From positions 1-28,645 of IMG/VR virus record IMGVR_UViG_3300032331_001252: a stretch of DNA of 28,645 nucleotides. The stretch is one strand, 5' to 3'. Positions 16,265-23,420 of the stretch are shown here, piece by piece; position 1 is the first letter of the stretch, and every line of letters begins with the position of its first letter. A program made the translations under genes and the position numbers. Below the pieces are notes generated by a model. That model did no database searches. It was given only the letters and a program-made list of their open reading frames with translations, and had not been told where the DNA came from. This stretch comes from a virus.

Positions 16265-16479
16265 CTGAAGTAACGAAAACTCAGACAACTCCGGTTCTTC
16301 TGGCCGACATTAGTAATCGTTTAGCCGTTATCGAGGCTCGTTTAGAGATTATTAGTGATCACGAGTCGCGTATTCGTGAGTTGGAACGGGCAAGGTGGCA
16401 GTCTGCCTGGCTTACTTCAATTCTTTCATCAGCACTCGCTTCAGGCATTGTTGCCTTTATTATTAAAAGTTTTATTTAA
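16261..16479 (+). CDS. Coiled-coil membrane protein, holin candidate
   Basis: A 72-aa protein with a charged helical region ('ISNRLAVIEARLEIISDHESRIRELERARWQ') followed by one membrane segment ('AWLTSILSSALASGIVAFIIKSFI'). That layout matches XhlA-like/DUF-type lysis accessory proteins with a cytoplasmic coiled coil and a C-terminal anchor. It opens the lysis region. Whether it forms holes itself or assists the two-helix protein at 18805 cannot be read from the sequence. Confidence 0.65.
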   Translation: MTEVTKTQTTPVLLADISNRLAVIEARLEIISDHESRIRELERARWQSAWLTSILSSALASGIVAFIIKSFI

Positions 16480-16518
16480 CAAAAAATCAACACCTACGCA
16501 CTTACCGATTGGATACTA

Positions 16519-17964
16519 ATGCGTAGGATCACCCTTTTTATTGTTGCTTTATTAGCGTTTACTTTGCCTGTTTCTGGTGTGGCTTTTGCTGATTCAACTT
16601 CTGATTACAATAGTAAAGTTTCTGCAGCTCAAGCTAAGGTTGCTTCTGCTCAAGCAAAACTTGTTTCGGCTCAGGCTGTTTTGAATGATTTGAAAGTTTC
16701 ATCTAATGGTGAGGCCGAGTTGTTGGCTTCAGCACAATCGGCAGTAACTTTGGCTAAGGATGAATTGACTTTGGCCGCTTCATCGTATTCGACGGATCAG
16801 ACATCCTATAACAATGCTTTGAGTGTTGTGCAATCGTTTGAGGCGATTGTGGATGATGCTGTTGTTGTTGTGAACTCTGCAGCTGATGTGGTTGATTCTG
16901 CGTATGCTGCGTACTTGTCGGCACAGTCTGTTACTGATTCTGCGTTGTCTGCTGTGAATGTTGCACAGTTAGCGTATGACGGTTCTTCGGTTACTACTGG
17001 TGGGCAGTCGTCACCAGGTTTGACTATGCGCGTGTATAACGGGATTCAAAGCCGTGGTAATCCACCGTCACGATCTGATTCGCTTTACACCCTTTGTAAA
17101 ACAACTACAGTCAGTCAAATCAATGTTGATTGGGGTGGTGGTGGTGTTGCTGGCTGTAATACTGAGTATTTTATGATTCACTACACCGGATACATCACTT
17201 ACCCTACTGACAAGTCAGTTTATTTTTATGCACAAGCTGATGACGGTTTTCACATGTCTATCAATGGTCAGACACTTATCAACGACTGGTCGTTGAAGGG
17301 TTGTAGTGGTAATACTGCTGGTGTGTTCACTTTTGAGGCTGGCAAGTCGTATCCGATTGATGCTTGGATGTATGAGTGGACTGGTGGGGCATGTAACATT
17401 CTCAACTATCAGCCTGTGGGTTCTGGTCAATGGAGTGTCGCACCTGCATCATTTTTCTCTACAAGCCCTGTAGCGGTCACAACTAAAGATCCTGCACTAA
17501 AGGCTGTGTTGGATGCTAAAACTGCCGTGTATGTGTCTGCTGTGGCTTCTGAAGAGCAAGCCTTGACTGATTACGAGAACGCTACAGATGTTTATGATTC
17601 GGCGTATGCGGATTGGGAATCTAAAACTACAACACTTAATCAGAAACGAGTGTTATTGGATCAGGCTGAAACACTTTTGGCTGGTAGCGAAGATGTTTGG
17701 CAAACAAAATCTGACGCTTACACCGATGCTGATGCTATTTTGACAACCCGTAAAACCAGGTTTGCTGGCCTGTTTGAGTCAATCAAAAATCAAACAACTT
17801 ATGTAGATTCTCTAATCGTTGATTTGGCTACTGCTAAGTCTGAGCTTGCTGCTATCCCTAAACCTGTTTCACCACCTAAAGCAAGCCAAAAAGTTGTTAT
17901 CAAACCTGTAGTTGTCACGAAAGTTGTTGCCAGACCTGTGTTTGTTCCCCGCCCAAAATTGTGA
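16519..17964 (+). CDS. Secreted coiled-coil protein with PA14-like domain
   Basis: A 481-aa protein beginning with a Sec signal peptide ('MRRITLFIVALLAFTLPVSGVAFA', cleavage likely after residue 24). Residues about 27-150 form an Ala-rich coiled coil with 7-residue units such as KVSAAQA/KVASAQA/KLVSAQA. Residues about 163-310 resemble a PA14/GLEYA carbohydrate-binding beta domain: 'GLTMRVYNG', 'YTGYITYPTDKSVYFYAQADDGFHMSINGQTLIND', 'GKSYPIDAWMYEW'. Its four cysteines fit disulfides after export. A second coiled coil spans about 320-445, and the tail is Lys/Val/Pro-rich. Signal peptides are rare on virion proteins, so a host-surface or lysis-stage role is plausible. Function is unproven. Confidence 0.8.
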   Translation: MRRITLFIVALLAFTLPVSGVAFADSTSDYNSKVSAAQAKVASAQAKLVSAQAVLNDLKVSSNGEAELLASAQSAVTLAKDELTLAASSYSTDQTSYNNALSVVQSFEAIVDDAVVVVNSAADVVDSAYAAYLSAQSVTDSALSAVNVAQLAYDGSSVTTGGQSSPGLTMRVYNGIQSRGNPPSRSDSLYTLCKTTTVSQINVDWGGGGVAGCNTEYFMIHYTGYITYPTDKSVYFYAQADDGFHMSINGQTLINDWSLKGCSGNTAGVFTFEAGKSYPIDAWMYEWTGGACNILNYQPVGSGQWSVAPASFFSTSPVAVTTKDPALKAVLDAKTAVYVSAVASEEQALTDYENATDVYDSAYADWESKTTTLNQKRVLLDQAETLLAGSEDVWQTKSDAYTDADAILTTRKTRFAGLFESIKNQTTYVDSLIVDLATAKSELAAIPKPVSPPKASQKVVIKPVVVTKVVARPVFVPRPKL

Positions 17965-18185
17965 CCCAACCAGAGGAAACAAACCCTGTTTCTTCTATTC
18001 CGGTGTTGGGTGCAATCTTTGAGGGTCTAAGTCAAGCGTTTGATGCTCTGTTATCTATTGGTGCAGACATGACTCCAGAGGTTCGTGCAACAGCTAAAAA
18101 GGTTGTTATTAGTGCAATTATTGTTACGCAAATCGCAGCGCAAGCTGCTCAAATGGCTTCGGCATCTGTTAGGAGAAATAAGTGA
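17961..18185 (+). CDS. Small membrane protein in lysis region
   Basis: A 74-aa protein with a GTG start inside the previous stop (GTGA). An N-terminal 'IPVLGAIFEGLSQAFDALLSIGADM' helix is followed by a longer hydrophobic/Ala-rich helix ('KKVVISAIIVTQIAAQAAQMASASV') and a basic end 'RRNK'. One clear and one weaker membrane segment are possible. It is coupled to both neighbours, so it belongs to the lysis block. Holin or accessory roles are both possible. Confidence 0.6.
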   Translation: MTQPEETNPVSSIPVLGAIFEGLSQAFDALLSIGADMTPEVRATAKKVVISAIIVTQIAAQAAQMASASVRRNK

Positions 18186-18346
18186 AATTTTGGAAAGACT
18201 TACTAGAACAAATGTGGACTCTTCTAGGCATGTTCGTTGCCTGGATTTGCCTTGAAGGATCAGCTAAAACAGTTGTTGGTTGGTGTACTTTAGGGTCACT
18301 TGCTTTATGGATGCTGACTTTTCCCTTGCGTAATCGTGACGAATAA
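18182..18346 (+). CDS. 54-aa two-helix membrane protein
   Basis: A GTG-start ORF overlapping the preceding stop (GTGA), with AGGAGA seven bases upstream. It reads MKFWKDLLEQMWTLLGMFVAWICLEGSAKTVVGW, then 'CTLGSLALWMLTFPLRNRDE'. This gives two hydrophobic helices with a charged C-terminus, the general form of a small holin or lysis accessory protein. No family is recognised. Confidence 0.6.
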   Translation: MKFWKDLLEQMWTLLGMFVAWICLEGSAKTVVGWCTLGSLALWMLTFPLRNRDE

Positions 18347-18369
18347 ATTACGAAAGTTACACTAGATTT

Positions 18370-18801
18370 ATGACTGTTTATCAAGAACCTTTTAAAAAAT
18401 CTTTGCGTGGTGACGAGTTCGGTAACCTTGCCCCTTACCGTAATGGTCGCCCTCACCGTGGTCAGGACTGGAGTCCTGCCGAAAAGTCTACGATTCCGGC
18501 TATTTGTAATGGCGCAATCAAAGACAACTTTTGGTCTGATGTGCTTGGTTGGTGCATTATTCAATCAACTCCTGACGACACTTTTGTTCTTTATGCTCAC
18601 CTGGCTAAGAAGAGTGGCCGTTCAATCGGCACTTACATCCACGTTGGTGACGCTATCGGGTCTGTTGGTGGTGGCAAGAACACGCCATCAGGTTCAGCTT
18701 CGACAGGCGCACACCTACACATGAGCATTGGTAAGAAAAAGAATGTTCACACCTGCGCGTATGAAGATCTAATTGACCCACTAAGCGTATTTGAGGCGTA
18801 A
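18370..18801 (+). CDS. M23-family endolysin peptidase
   Basis: A 143-aa zinc peptidase that should cut peptidoglycan cross-links at lysis. All M23 metal and active-site motifs are visible: H29-x3-D33 in 'HRGQDW', H77 in 'LYAHLAK' and H115/H117 in 'GAHLHMSIG'. No separate cell-wall-binding domain and no signal peptide are present, so export would need a holin. It is much shorter than modular endolysins. An alternative, virion-associated role is less likely given its place among small membrane proteins. Confidence 0.88.
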   Translation: MTVYQEPFKKSLRGDEFGNLAPYRNGRPHRGQDWSPAEKSTIPAICNGAIKDNFWSDVLGWCIIQSTPDDTFVLYAHLAKKSGRSIGTYIHVGDAIGSVGGGKNTPSGSASTGAHLHMSIGKKKNVHTCAYEDLIDPLSVFEA

Positions 18802-18804
18802 CAA

Positions 18805-19080
18805 ATGAAAATGACCCTAAATGTGATTCTTCGCATCATCGCTACCTTTGTGGCATCTGCACTTGCTGTTATCGGTGCTGGTGCTATTGGTGGCGTTCCG
18901 GTGTGGGTTGCGGCCACTATGGGCGGTATTTTGGCTGTTGCTAAAGTTGTTGAGCGTCTAAGTATTGCGTTCCTTGAGGATGGCAAATTGACTGAGCGTG
19001 AAATCAATCTTGCGTTCCAACAGGCCGTCAAACTTAAAGATGACAACCCTGCTACGGAAGCAGATCCTAAGAAAAAGTAG
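18805..19080 (+). CDS. Holin
   Basis: A 91-aa protein with two membrane helices ('VILRIIATFVASALAVIGAGAIGG' and 'VPVWVAATMGGILAVAKVVERLS'), then a charged helix and the Lys-rich tail 'PATEADPKKK'. Position three bases after the M23 peptidase, size and topology fit the actinophage holins that follow the endolysin. It ends the late operon just before a strong terminator. Confidence 0.75.
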   Translation: MKMTLNVILRIIATFVASALAVIGAGAIGGVPVWVAATMGGILAVAKVVERLSIAFLEDGKLTEREINLAFQQAVKLKDDNPATEADPKKK

Positions 19081-19096
19081 TATTATCTACTTGTAT

Positions 19097-19130
19097 CCCC
19101 CGTGAGTCTACGCAACTTGCGGGGGTTCTT
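19097..19130. terminator. Bidirectional terminator between late genes and whiB
   Basis: CCCCCGTGAG (19097-19106) pairs with CTTGCGGGGG (19116-19125), two pairs being G:T, followed by TTCTTATTT on the plus strand. It sits between convergent genes, so it can end both the rightward late transcript and leftward whiB. The T-run is better for the rightward direction. Confidence 0.8.
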
Positions 19131-19452
19131 ATTTAAGTTGTTGTGACTGTTTAGCAAACCTGATTAGTTCTTGGCGTTCACGAGTTGTGAGTCCACCCCA
19201 AATGCCGTATTCTTCTTTCGCTTCAAGAGCGTATTCCAGGCATAAATCTCTCACGGGACATAAAGCACAAATTTGTTTGATCATGTGTCGTGTTTTGCGT
19301 GACTCAATGTTTTCGGCTTCTTCGTACATCATGTCTGGGAATGATTGACAGGCCACTCCCCCTTGTTCTTCGATAACTTTGGTAAGTTCGTAGAACTTCT
19401 TTTGGGCTTTGTTTGATAAATGTCCGTCTATGAGCATAGAATCACGATACAC
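19129..19452 (-). CDS. whiB: WhiB-family transcription regulator
   Basis: A 107-aa iron-sulfur regulator, the only clear leftward gene. Four cysteines (C35, C62, C65, C71; the last three in 'ICALCPVRDLC') match the [4Fe-4S] ligand set, and 'GIWGGLTTRERQ' (from residue 83) is the WhiB turn that contacts the sigma factor. The C-terminal 'RFAKQSQQLK' is basic. The family is confined to actinobacteria and their phages, so it identifies the host phylum. GTG 19452 or ATG at residue 6 could be the start; neither has a strong ribosome binding site. It probably controls phage or host promoters. Confidence 0.95.
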   Translation of the reverse strand: MYRDSMLIDGHLSNKAQKKFYELTKVIEEQGGVACQSFPDMMYEEAENIESRKTRHMIKQICALCPVRDLCLEYALEAKEEYGIWGGLTTRERQELIRFAKQSQQLK

Positions 19453-19469
19453 ACTTTTTTGGCGTGTAT
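19447..19469. promoter_or_regulatory. Inverted repeat between whiB and exonuclease operon
   Basis: ATACAC (19447-19452) is mirrored by GTGTAT (19464-19469) across a T-rich centre. The adjacent bases nearly extend the arms. It lies in the short divergent region and touches the whiB start. A regulator site is inferred. Confidence 0.4.
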
Positions 19470-19486
19470 TTACTAAAAGGAGAAAA

Positions 19487-20353
19487 ATGTTGAATTGGGA
19501 TGTAACCGATTTGCCGACTGCATCGTTGTTGGGTTCGTTTGAGAATGGTTCTGTTGCGTGGCATGAGCTTCGTTCGCAGGGCGTTGGTGGTTCTGAGGTT
19601 GGTGCGATTCTCGGATTGAATCCGTGGGAGTCTGCTTATTCGTTGTGGGCTAAGAAATGTAACTTGTTACCTGATCGTGAATCGTCTTTGGCTATGCGGG
19701 CTGGCTCGTTTTTTGAAAATCCGATTAAAGAGTTTTGGTTGGCCGAGAACCCTGGATGGTCGCTGTTTGATACAGGCACTTGGGCTTCTAAAGAGTTTGC
19801 GTGGTGTCACGCTAATCCTGATGGCATCCTGATTGACGCTAATGGCGAGTTGACTGTGTTGGAGATTAAAACGAGTCGGTATCCGTTGAGTGATGTTCCG
19901 GCTCATTATCGAGCGCAAGTGATGTGGTATTTACACATTCTTGGTATTGAACGGGGCAAACTTGTTGCCTGGGTTGGTGGTAATGAATTTCAAGAGTTTG
20001 ACATTGTGTATGACCGTTTTGAGGCTGAGGCAAACTTGCAGCGTGTAGCTGCGTGGTGGGATTGTGTGGAGTCGGCTGAAGCACCGGAGTGGGATGGTTC
20101 TACGGCCACTTATGAGGTTGTGCGGTATTTGCATCCTGACATTACTGATGATGTTGCAGAGTTGGGTGAGTTGGGTGTAGCGTTAGTGAACGCACAATCT
20201 GATGCGGATGCGGCTCAAGCTTTACTGACAGAGTTGAAGTCAAGAACTCTCGATTTTATGGGTACAGCTAAAACTGCTGTTGTTGATGATCGTGTTGTTG
20301 CTACTCGTTCTGCCCGTAATGGTGGGTTACCATTTTTGACAGTAAAAAAATAA
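19487..20353 (+). CDS. YqaJ/lambda-exo family exonuclease
   Basis: A 288-aa nuclease for DNA recombination. Core motifs are in order: 'SQGVGGSEVGAILGLNPWESAYSLWAKK', E77 in 'SFFENPIKEFW', D112 in 'HANPDGIL', E126/K128 in 'VLEIKTS', and 'YRAQVMWYLHILGI'. This is the PD-(D/E)XK arrangement of YqaJ viral recombinases. The C-terminal third adds a helical region. AAAGGAG lies upstream of ATG 19487; the longer frame to 19409 runs antisense into whiB. It starts the early operon and pairs with the next gene as an exonuclease/annealing-protein system. Confidence 0.92.
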   Translation: MLNWDVTDLPTASLLGSFENGSVAWHELRSQGVGGSEVGAILGLNPWESAYSLWAKKCNLLPDRESSLAMRAGSFFENPIKEFWLAENPGWSLFDTGTWASKEFAWCHANPDGILIDANGELTVLEIKTSRYPLSDVPAHYRAQVMWYLHILGIERGKLVAWVGGNEFQEFDIVYDRFEAEANLQRVAAWWDCVESAEAPEWDGSTATYEVVRYLHPDITDDVAELGELGVALVNAQSDADAAQALLTELKSRTLDFMGTAKTAVVDDRVVATRSARNGGLPFLTVKK

Positions 20354-20365
20354 AGGAGAAAAAGA

Positions 20366-20881
20366 ATGGCTCAGTTTAATTTGCAGGATTATGAAACTGT
20401 TGAGGAACGTCATGCTCGTGCGTTGGCGTTGTATCCTGATTTGCGTTTTGTGATGATAAATCACACTACTGCTCAGGATCGTGCTTCAGGTGTGTGGGTT
20501 GTTGAGGCTCGTGTGTATTTGAACGCTGAAGAGCAGGAAGCAAATCTACCGAAGGCTACTGATTGGGCTTTTGAGGTTGATGGTCAGGGTATGGCAAATA
20601 AGACATCCGCCCTTGAGAACGCAAGCACTTCGGCTTTGGGTCGTGCCCTTCGGTGGGCTTTGGGTGGCTCGAAAGGGCCGTCGCGTCAGGAGATGGAGAA
20701 AGTTGAGCGTGGTGTGACTCCTAAGCCTGGTCGTGATTGGAATAAAGAGGCTGAAGCGTTGGCGTTGGTTTACAACATTGATGGTTTGCGATCTTTGTAT
20801 GTTGAGGCTAAAGCTGCTCAAGTAAGTGAAGAGATTTTGACTGCAATTAAGGGTTGGGCTGATGTTGCCGGAAAGTCCTGA
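20366..20881 (+). CDS. ERF/Rad52-like annealing protein candidate
   Basis: A 171-aa protein following the exonuclease, with AAAGGAG overlapping the previous stop. The central 'ANKTSALENASTSALGRALRWALGGSKGPSRQEME' closely resembles the 'TSALGRAL' helix of ERF/Sak-type single-strand annealing proteins. The preceding 'GVWVVEARVYL...DWAFEVDGQGMAN' fits their beta sheet. It is shorter than usual (often about 200-250 aa), so the family call is moderate. Gene order with the exonuclease strongly supports a recombination role. Confidence 0.7.
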   Translation: MAQFNLQDYETVEERHARALALYPDLRFVMINHTTAQDRASGVWVVEARVYLNAEEQEANLPKATDWAFEVDGQGMANKTSALENASTSALGRALRWALGGSKGPSRQEMEKVERGVTPKPGRDWNKEAEALALVYNIDGLRSLYVEAKAAQVSEEILTAIKGWADVAGKS

Positions 20882-21200
20882 TTCGATTATTCAGTCGTTG
20901 CGTCACATTATTGCTGAATCGGCTAAGGGTGTGGATGCGTTGTATGCCGCTGAAATTAAACTTGCTGAGGCTGAATTGACTTACGATTCGGAGTATCAGA
21001 AAAAGTTTATTGAAGCGGGTGGGACTGTTGCTGATCGTACAGCGATGGCACGGTTACAAACTTCGCAGCTAAAGTTTGAGGTTGATTTGGCTAAAGCTGA
21101 GATGAATCGTGTGAAAATCAAAATTAAACAACTTTCTGATTCTGGAACTTTGACCGCTGTTATGGCTAAACAGATTGAACTTACCTGGAAGCATGCATGA
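20862..21200 (+). CDS. Coiled-coil hypothetical protein
   Basis: A 112-aa protein overlapping the annealing-protein gene by 20 nt and coupled to the next by ATGA. It is almost wholly helical, with long charged runs ('LYAAEIKLAEAELTYDSEYQKKFIEAGG' and 'TSQLKFEVDLAKAEMNRVKIKIKQL'). That suggests a two-helix coiled coil. No catalytic motif is seen. Position implies it helps the recombination proteins, but the function is not known. Confidence 0.65.
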   Translation: MLPESPDSIIQSLRHIIAESAKGVDALYAAEIKLAEAELTYDSEYQKKFIEAGGTVADRTAMARLQTSQLKFEVDLAKAEMNRVKIKIKQLSDSGTLTAVMAKQIELTWKHA

Positions 21201-21511
21201 CACCTAAACAGTTCAAAAAGTTTCTTGCTCGTGATGGTGGATGTTTGCATTGTGGGGACACTACGAGTGCGATACCGCATCACAGGGTAAACCGTGGGAT
21301 GGGTGGCTCTAAAGCCCGTGACGAGGCTTCTAACATCATTGTGATGTGTTCTGTAATGAATGGCCTGATGGAATCTGATCCTGTGATTGCACAATACGCT
21401 CGTGATTGGGGTTGGAAGTTGGAATCGTGGCAGAATCCGTTGGAAGTTCCGGTGTGGCATGCTTTGAATCAACGCTGGTACATGTTAGATAATAATTGGG
21501 CTTGCAGTTAG
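21197..21511 (+). CDS. HNH-like endonuclease
   Basis: A 104-aa protein with an HNH-type core: a 'CLHCG' knuckle, 'IPHHRVNRGMGGSK' supplying the His pair, then 'ASNIIVMCSVMNGLMES' with the central Asn. The second Cys pair typical of many HNH proteins is reduced to single residues, and the last His of the motif is not obvious. Activity is therefore likely but not certain. It starts at ATGA with its neighbour. It may process recombination or replication intermediates. Confidence 0.7.
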   Translation: MTPKQFKKFLARDGGCLHCGDTTSAIPHHRVNRGMGGSKARDEASNIIVMCSVMNGLMESDPVIAQYARDWGWKLESWQNPLEVPVWHALNQRWYMLDNNWACS

Positions 21512-21530
21512 CAAGTTGGAAGGGTAAAGA

Positions 21531-21899
21531 ATGGGTGCTTGTATTCGTTGTGGTTTAGAGTATTTATCTGAGATAGCAACTGAAAGGGCGTTAGAAGAGG
21601 GCCGCAAAATTGTTTGCGCGGATTGCCGACGATCTAAAGTGAAAGTTATCAAGTATTGGATTGATGGGGTTGCTACTTTTTGTCGCCCGTGGCATGGAGA
21701 TTTTGATGCTGACGATTATCCGATTGATGATAAGGGTGTCCGGTTTACTGGTGAGGTTGCGTTGTGTGGTCACAAGGATTGCATAGCTTTTGAGCATCGC
21801 CCAGGTATGCAAGTACCAAGAAAAAATAAGGTTAGGGTGCATGAAATGGTGTCTATGGAGTCTTTTATTGCTGTTGCTGAAGCTCGTGGTCAGTTATGA
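21531..21899 (+). CDS. Zinc protein, HNH-related (paralog 1)
   Basis: A 122-aa protein with an N-terminal zinc ribbon ('CIRCG...CADCRR'), the core 'YWIDGVATFCRPWHGDFDADDYPIDDKG' and a late 'ALCGHKDCIAFEHRPG', which resembles the Cys/His end of some HNH nucleases. The same order of motifs appears at 24236-24499, so these two genes are paralogs. A nuclease or DNA-binding role is inferred from the zinc ligands. The 3' end overlaps the methyltransferase start by ATGA. Confidence 0.7.
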   Translation: MGACIRCGLEYLSEIATERALEEGRKIVCADCRRSKVKVIKYWIDGVATFCRPWHGDFDADDYPIDDKGVRFTGEVALCGHKDCIAFEHRPGMQVPRKNKVRVHEMVSMESFIAVAEARGQL

Positions 21900-22453
21900 A
21901 AATTGGTTCGTTGTTTAGTGGTTATGGTGGTTTAGATCAGGCTGTTGAGAAGGTTACTGGTGGCAAGGTGGTGTGGCATTGTGAGTGGGATGATGCGCCG
22001 TCAAAGGTTTTGGCTGCTCGTTATCCTGGTGTACCAAATTATCGTGATGTTTCCGAGGTTGATTGGGAATCGGTTGAGCCTGTAGACATTTTGACAGGCG
22101 GTTTTCCATGTCAAGATTTAAGCCTTGCAGGTAAAAGGGCAGGGTTGAAAGAGGGTACTCGTTCCGGTTTGTGGAGTGAGTTTTTTAAAGCTATTACTAT
22201 TTTGAAACCTAGATTGGTGGTTATTGAAAATGTCAGAGGATTATTGTCAGCATCAGCCCATAGCGGAAGTGGACTCGGTGACGGGTTTGTGGTTGAAAGC
22301 GCAGGAGATCCCCCTCTTCGGGCCATTGGTGCTGTTCTCTCAGACCTTTCCAGCATCGGGTACGATGCAAGGTGGGAAGGTGTACGAGCTGCCGATGCAG
22401 GAGCACCTCACAACCGATTCAGGGTCTTTATCATCGCCTATCCCCGAAGATAG
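21896..22453 (+). CDS. C5 cytosine methyltransferase, catalytic part
   Basis: A 185-aa protein holding the N-terminal motifs of DNA C5 methyltransferases: motif I 'SLFSGYGGLD', motif IV 'GGFPCQDLSLAG' with catalytic C72, motif VI 'VIENVRGL', and motif VIII 'GAPHNRFRVFIIAYP'. Full enzymes continue with a target-recognition domain and motifs IX-X. Here the frame stops at TAG 22451-22453, and those parts lie in the +1 frame of the overlapping gene at 22230-23420. The end reads TAT CCC CGA AGA TAG, so a +1 slip on CCCC (22442-22445) would join both. Split gene, programmed slip and assembly error are all possible. Confidence 0.9.
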   Translation: MKIGSLFSGYGGLDQAVEKVTGGKVVWHCEWDDAPSKVLAARYPGVPNYRDVSEVDWESVEPVDILTGGFPCQDLSLAGKRAGLKEGTRSGLWSEFFKAITILKPRLVVIENVRGLLSASAHSGSGLGDGFVVESAGDPPLRAIGAVLSDLSSIGYDARWEGVRAADAGAPHNRFRVFIIAYPRR

Positions 22454-23420
22454 CATGTTCCGCACTCCACAAGCTAAAGAAGGTGAAGGTGGAGCAATCT
22501 TTGAAGATGTAAAACGTGATCGTGGAAATCATGTCATGGTTCGCGATCAGGTTGCACAGCTGGCTTTGCAAAATGGTTTTCCTGTTTCAGAAGGTCTAAC
22601 TGATGCGCTACTGCCTACACCTAACACTATGGAACATCGTGAGATTAAAACTCCTGAGCAAATTGCTGAATTGAAAGCCAAATCGCCTGGCGGGTATCGT
22701 AACTTGCGTGAATCAGTAGTAAACGAGCTGCTACCTACCCCGATTGTTCGTGACTATAAGGATGGTTCTGCAGCTCAAGAACGTGATGGGAAAGTTTCGA
22801 CTGATACGGTTGCCAGGGCAATCTTCAATAGCGGAGAAGTTCTTTTAGGCACTCCACGAACATCATCAGCTAACTCACCTAGTAGCAAACAAGTAGAAAA
22901 TGGTGCAGATAAAGCCAGACTTGAAGATCAGGTGAGATCAGCTAATGAAGGTTACATTAGTTGGGGTAAGTTTGAACCTGCTATCCGCCGTTGGGAACAA
23001 GTGCTTGGCAGACCAGCACCAGCACCAACAAAACCTGACGGTAAAGACGGTAACCATCGTCTTGCTGCCGAATTCACGGAATGGATGATGGGGCTCGATT
23101 TTGGTCATGTGACGAACCCTGAGCTTGGTTTAACTCGTGTAGAAATGTTGAAACTTTGCGGTAACGGGGTTGTGCCTCAACAGGCAGAGTTGGCTTTGAG
23201 AATGTTGCTTGATGGTCATGTTCCAGAATTTAATGCGAATCCGGTGATGCCTACTTTGACAACTAACGGTACTGGCCGTCACTCCGCTGGTTATGATTCG
23301 TTAGGCACTCTGCAAATGATTGAAGTTGCAAAAGGGATTTTACCTCGTGAATATGATTCATGGGATCAAATAAACGGAAAAATACCTGAAGAATGGCGTG
23401 ATGGAAAGGCTAAAAAATAA
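22230..23420 (+). CDS. C5 methyltransferase, target/motif IX-X part
   Basis: A 396-aa product in the +1 frame, overlapping the catalytic part by 224 nt. The overlap encodes 'FSQTFPASGTMQGGKVYELP', a conserved-looking segment of phage methylase-linked proteins. Repeated 'LPTP' units follow ('ALLPTPNTMEH', 'ELLPTPIVRDYKDGS'). The C-terminus has 'FEPAIRRWEQVLGRPAPAPTKPDG', 'EFTEWMMGLDFGHV' (motif IX-like) and 'LCGNGVVPQQAELALRMLL' (motif X). It probably supplies sequence recognition and completes the fold. ATG 22230 has GGTGG upstream; TTG 22224 is an alternative start. Confidence 0.8.
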   Translation: MSEDYCQHQPIAEVDSVTGLWLKAQEIPLFGPLVLFSQTFPASGTMQGGKVYELPMQEHLTTDSGSLSSPIPEDSMFRTPQAKEGEGGAIFEDVKRDRGNHVMVRDQVAQLALQNGFPVSEGLTDALLPTPNTMEHREIKTPEQIAELKAKSPGGYRNLRESVVNELLPTPIVRDYKDGSAAQERDGKVSTDTVARAIFNSGEVLLGTPRTSSANSPSSKQVENGADKARLEDQVRSANEGYISWGKFEPAIRRWEQVLGRPAPAPTKPDGKDGNHRLAAEFTEWMMGLDFGHVTNPELGLTRVEMLKLCGNGVVPQQAELALRMLLDGHVPEFNANPVMPTLTTNGTGRHSAGYDSLGTLQMIEVAKGILPREYDSWDQINGKIPEEWRDGKAKK

